Source of the DNA: an uncultured Chloroflexota bacterium
Lineage (GTDB): Bacteria > Chloroflexota > Limnocylindria > Limnocylindrales > CSP1-4
DNA: 5,246 nucleotides
Assembly (NCBI GenBank): GCA_903930745.1
Contig: CAIYZX010000666.1
Span: forward strand, 1 to 5,246
Reading direction: 5' to 3'
Shown piece by piece: positions 4,681 to 5,246 of the stretch (its first letter is position 1; each line of letters starts with the position of its first letter). A program made the translations under genes and the position numbers. Under the pieces are notes generated by a model. The model made no database searches and had not been told where the DNA came from. It saw only the letters and a list, made by a program, of their open reading frames with translations.

Positions 4681-5246
4681 CTAGGCGGGGTCCAGGGGGC
4701 GGCGGATCCGGGCGCGTTCGGGGAGTACGGAGTCCACCTCGCGGGCGCGGACCTCACGGTAGCCAAGGAACGTCCCGATGGCACCCAGTTCCCGCTCAAC
4801 CGCCTCGCGGAGGCGCATCCTCGCGGGCCCGCCGCCGCGGTCGAAGAGGTCCAGGTCCGCCTCGAACCGCGCCCCCAGCGAGCGTGAGATCCACGCCCCC
4901 ACGGCGCGGCCGCCCACCAGCACCATGCCCAGGCCGTTTCCGTCGCCATCGAAGATCCGGTCGTGGACGTCCCGGTCAAGGAAGCGCCCGCGGCCCGAGA
5001 GCTCGTAGCCCATCGTCCACGCGTCCCACTTCGGCAGCAGCACCGGCGCATCCACGTCCGCTGTCAGCGAGCCTGCCCCCTCCAGCGCCGGCAGGTCGGC
5101 GGCCGGGAGCAGGAGCCCGTCGCCAAGGTCCACCACCTGGTGCCCGCCGAGCGCCCGCCGCGCCTCCCCGATCGGCCAGCCCGCCCACCACGCAAGGTCC
5201 TCCACCCGCGCCGGCCCGAAGGAGCGCAGGTACGCCCCGGCGAGCC
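4681..5246 (-). CDS. Winged-helix DNA-binding domain protein (HTH_42-like), 5'-truncated by window edge
   Basis: 187 C-terminal residues are visible, ending at the TAG at 4683-4681. The frame stays open to the window edge, and the residues before the GTG at 5205 (AYLRSFGPARVEDLAWWAG) match the conserved winged-helix segment of this family. That GTG is therefore internal and the start lies outside. Further family-like motifs are LLPKWDAWTMGY (69-80), RFLDRDVHDRIFDGDG, and VLVGGRAVGAWI (108-119). The HTH_42 (formerly DUF1006) superfamily includes the AlkZ/YcaQ DNA glycosylases, which act on alkylated or crosslinked DNA, and many uncharacterised members. The catalytic QxQ/QxD motif of AlkZ is N-terminal and not visible, so glycosylase activity cannot be judged. 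It is on the same strand as the suf genes but about 340 bp upstream of their promoter, so it is probably a separate unit. Confidence 0.8.
   Translation of the reverse strand, partial: LAGAYLRSFGPARVEDLAWWAGWPIGEARRALGGHQVVDLGDGLLLPAADLPALEGAGSLTADVDAPVLLPKWDAWTMGYELSGRGRFLDRDVHDRIFDGDGNGLGMVLVGGRAVGAWISRSLGARFEADLDLFDRGGGPARMRLREAVERELGAIGTFLGYREVRAREVDSVLPERARIRRPLDPA

Noticed and set aside
4187..4684. Plus-strand open frame over the regulatory and repeat region
   Set aside because: It would translate the promoter, operator and repeats, and shows no recognisable family.
4152..5051. Minus-strand open frame spanning the regulator 5' region, the spacer and part of the winged-helix gene
   Set aside because: It is in a different frame from both real genes and has random-looking Arg/Pro/Ser composition.

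Overview
This is a high-GC bacterial window of five protein genes, two of them cut by the window edges. Coding GC appears to be around 70%, SufC starts with GTG, and Shine-Dalgarno sites are clear. The gene content (an Rrf2/IscR-type regulator leading suf genes, a winged-helix HTH_42 protein and an amidase-signature hydrolase) would fit Chloroflexota or Actinomycetota. I cannot place it more precisely from sequence alone, and nothing here suggests a plasmid or phage.

Layout from left to right. (1) 1-1227, plus strand: an amidase-signature hydrolase missing its N-terminus. (2) 1228-1369: a convergent intergenic gap with three strong hairpins, one next to each stop codon and a large central one. 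(3) Minus strand, transcribed right to left: an IscR-like regulator (3689-4213), sufC (2709-3581) and sufS (1370-2623), the core of the window. (4) 4214-4680: a regulatory and intergenic stretch. It holds the regulator's leader with a 9-bp hairpin, an IscR type-1-like operator (4287-4311), a sigma70-type promoter (4313-4342) and four diverged copies of a short repeat, two in each orientation. (5) 4681-5246, minus strand: the C-terminal part of a winged-helix DNA-binding protein whose start lies beyond the right edge.

The central genes form a self-regulated iron-sulfur cluster assembly locus. SufS is the PLP cysteine desulfurase that supplies sulfur, SufC is the ATPase of the SufBCD scaffold, and the upstream Rrf2 protein carries three cysteines in the IscR cluster-binding region. 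Its probable operator overlaps its own predicted transcription start, the expected arrangement for feedback repression by cluster supply. sufB, sufD and sufU/sufE are absent from this cluster and would have to be elsewhere.

No new multi-gene system is visible. The least explained signal is the repeat family at 4378-4642 (core TGTCGCGTACMAGTCGAC with a GTCG-N9-CGAC dyad). It could be a MITE/REP-like element or an array of binding sites for an unknown regulator.
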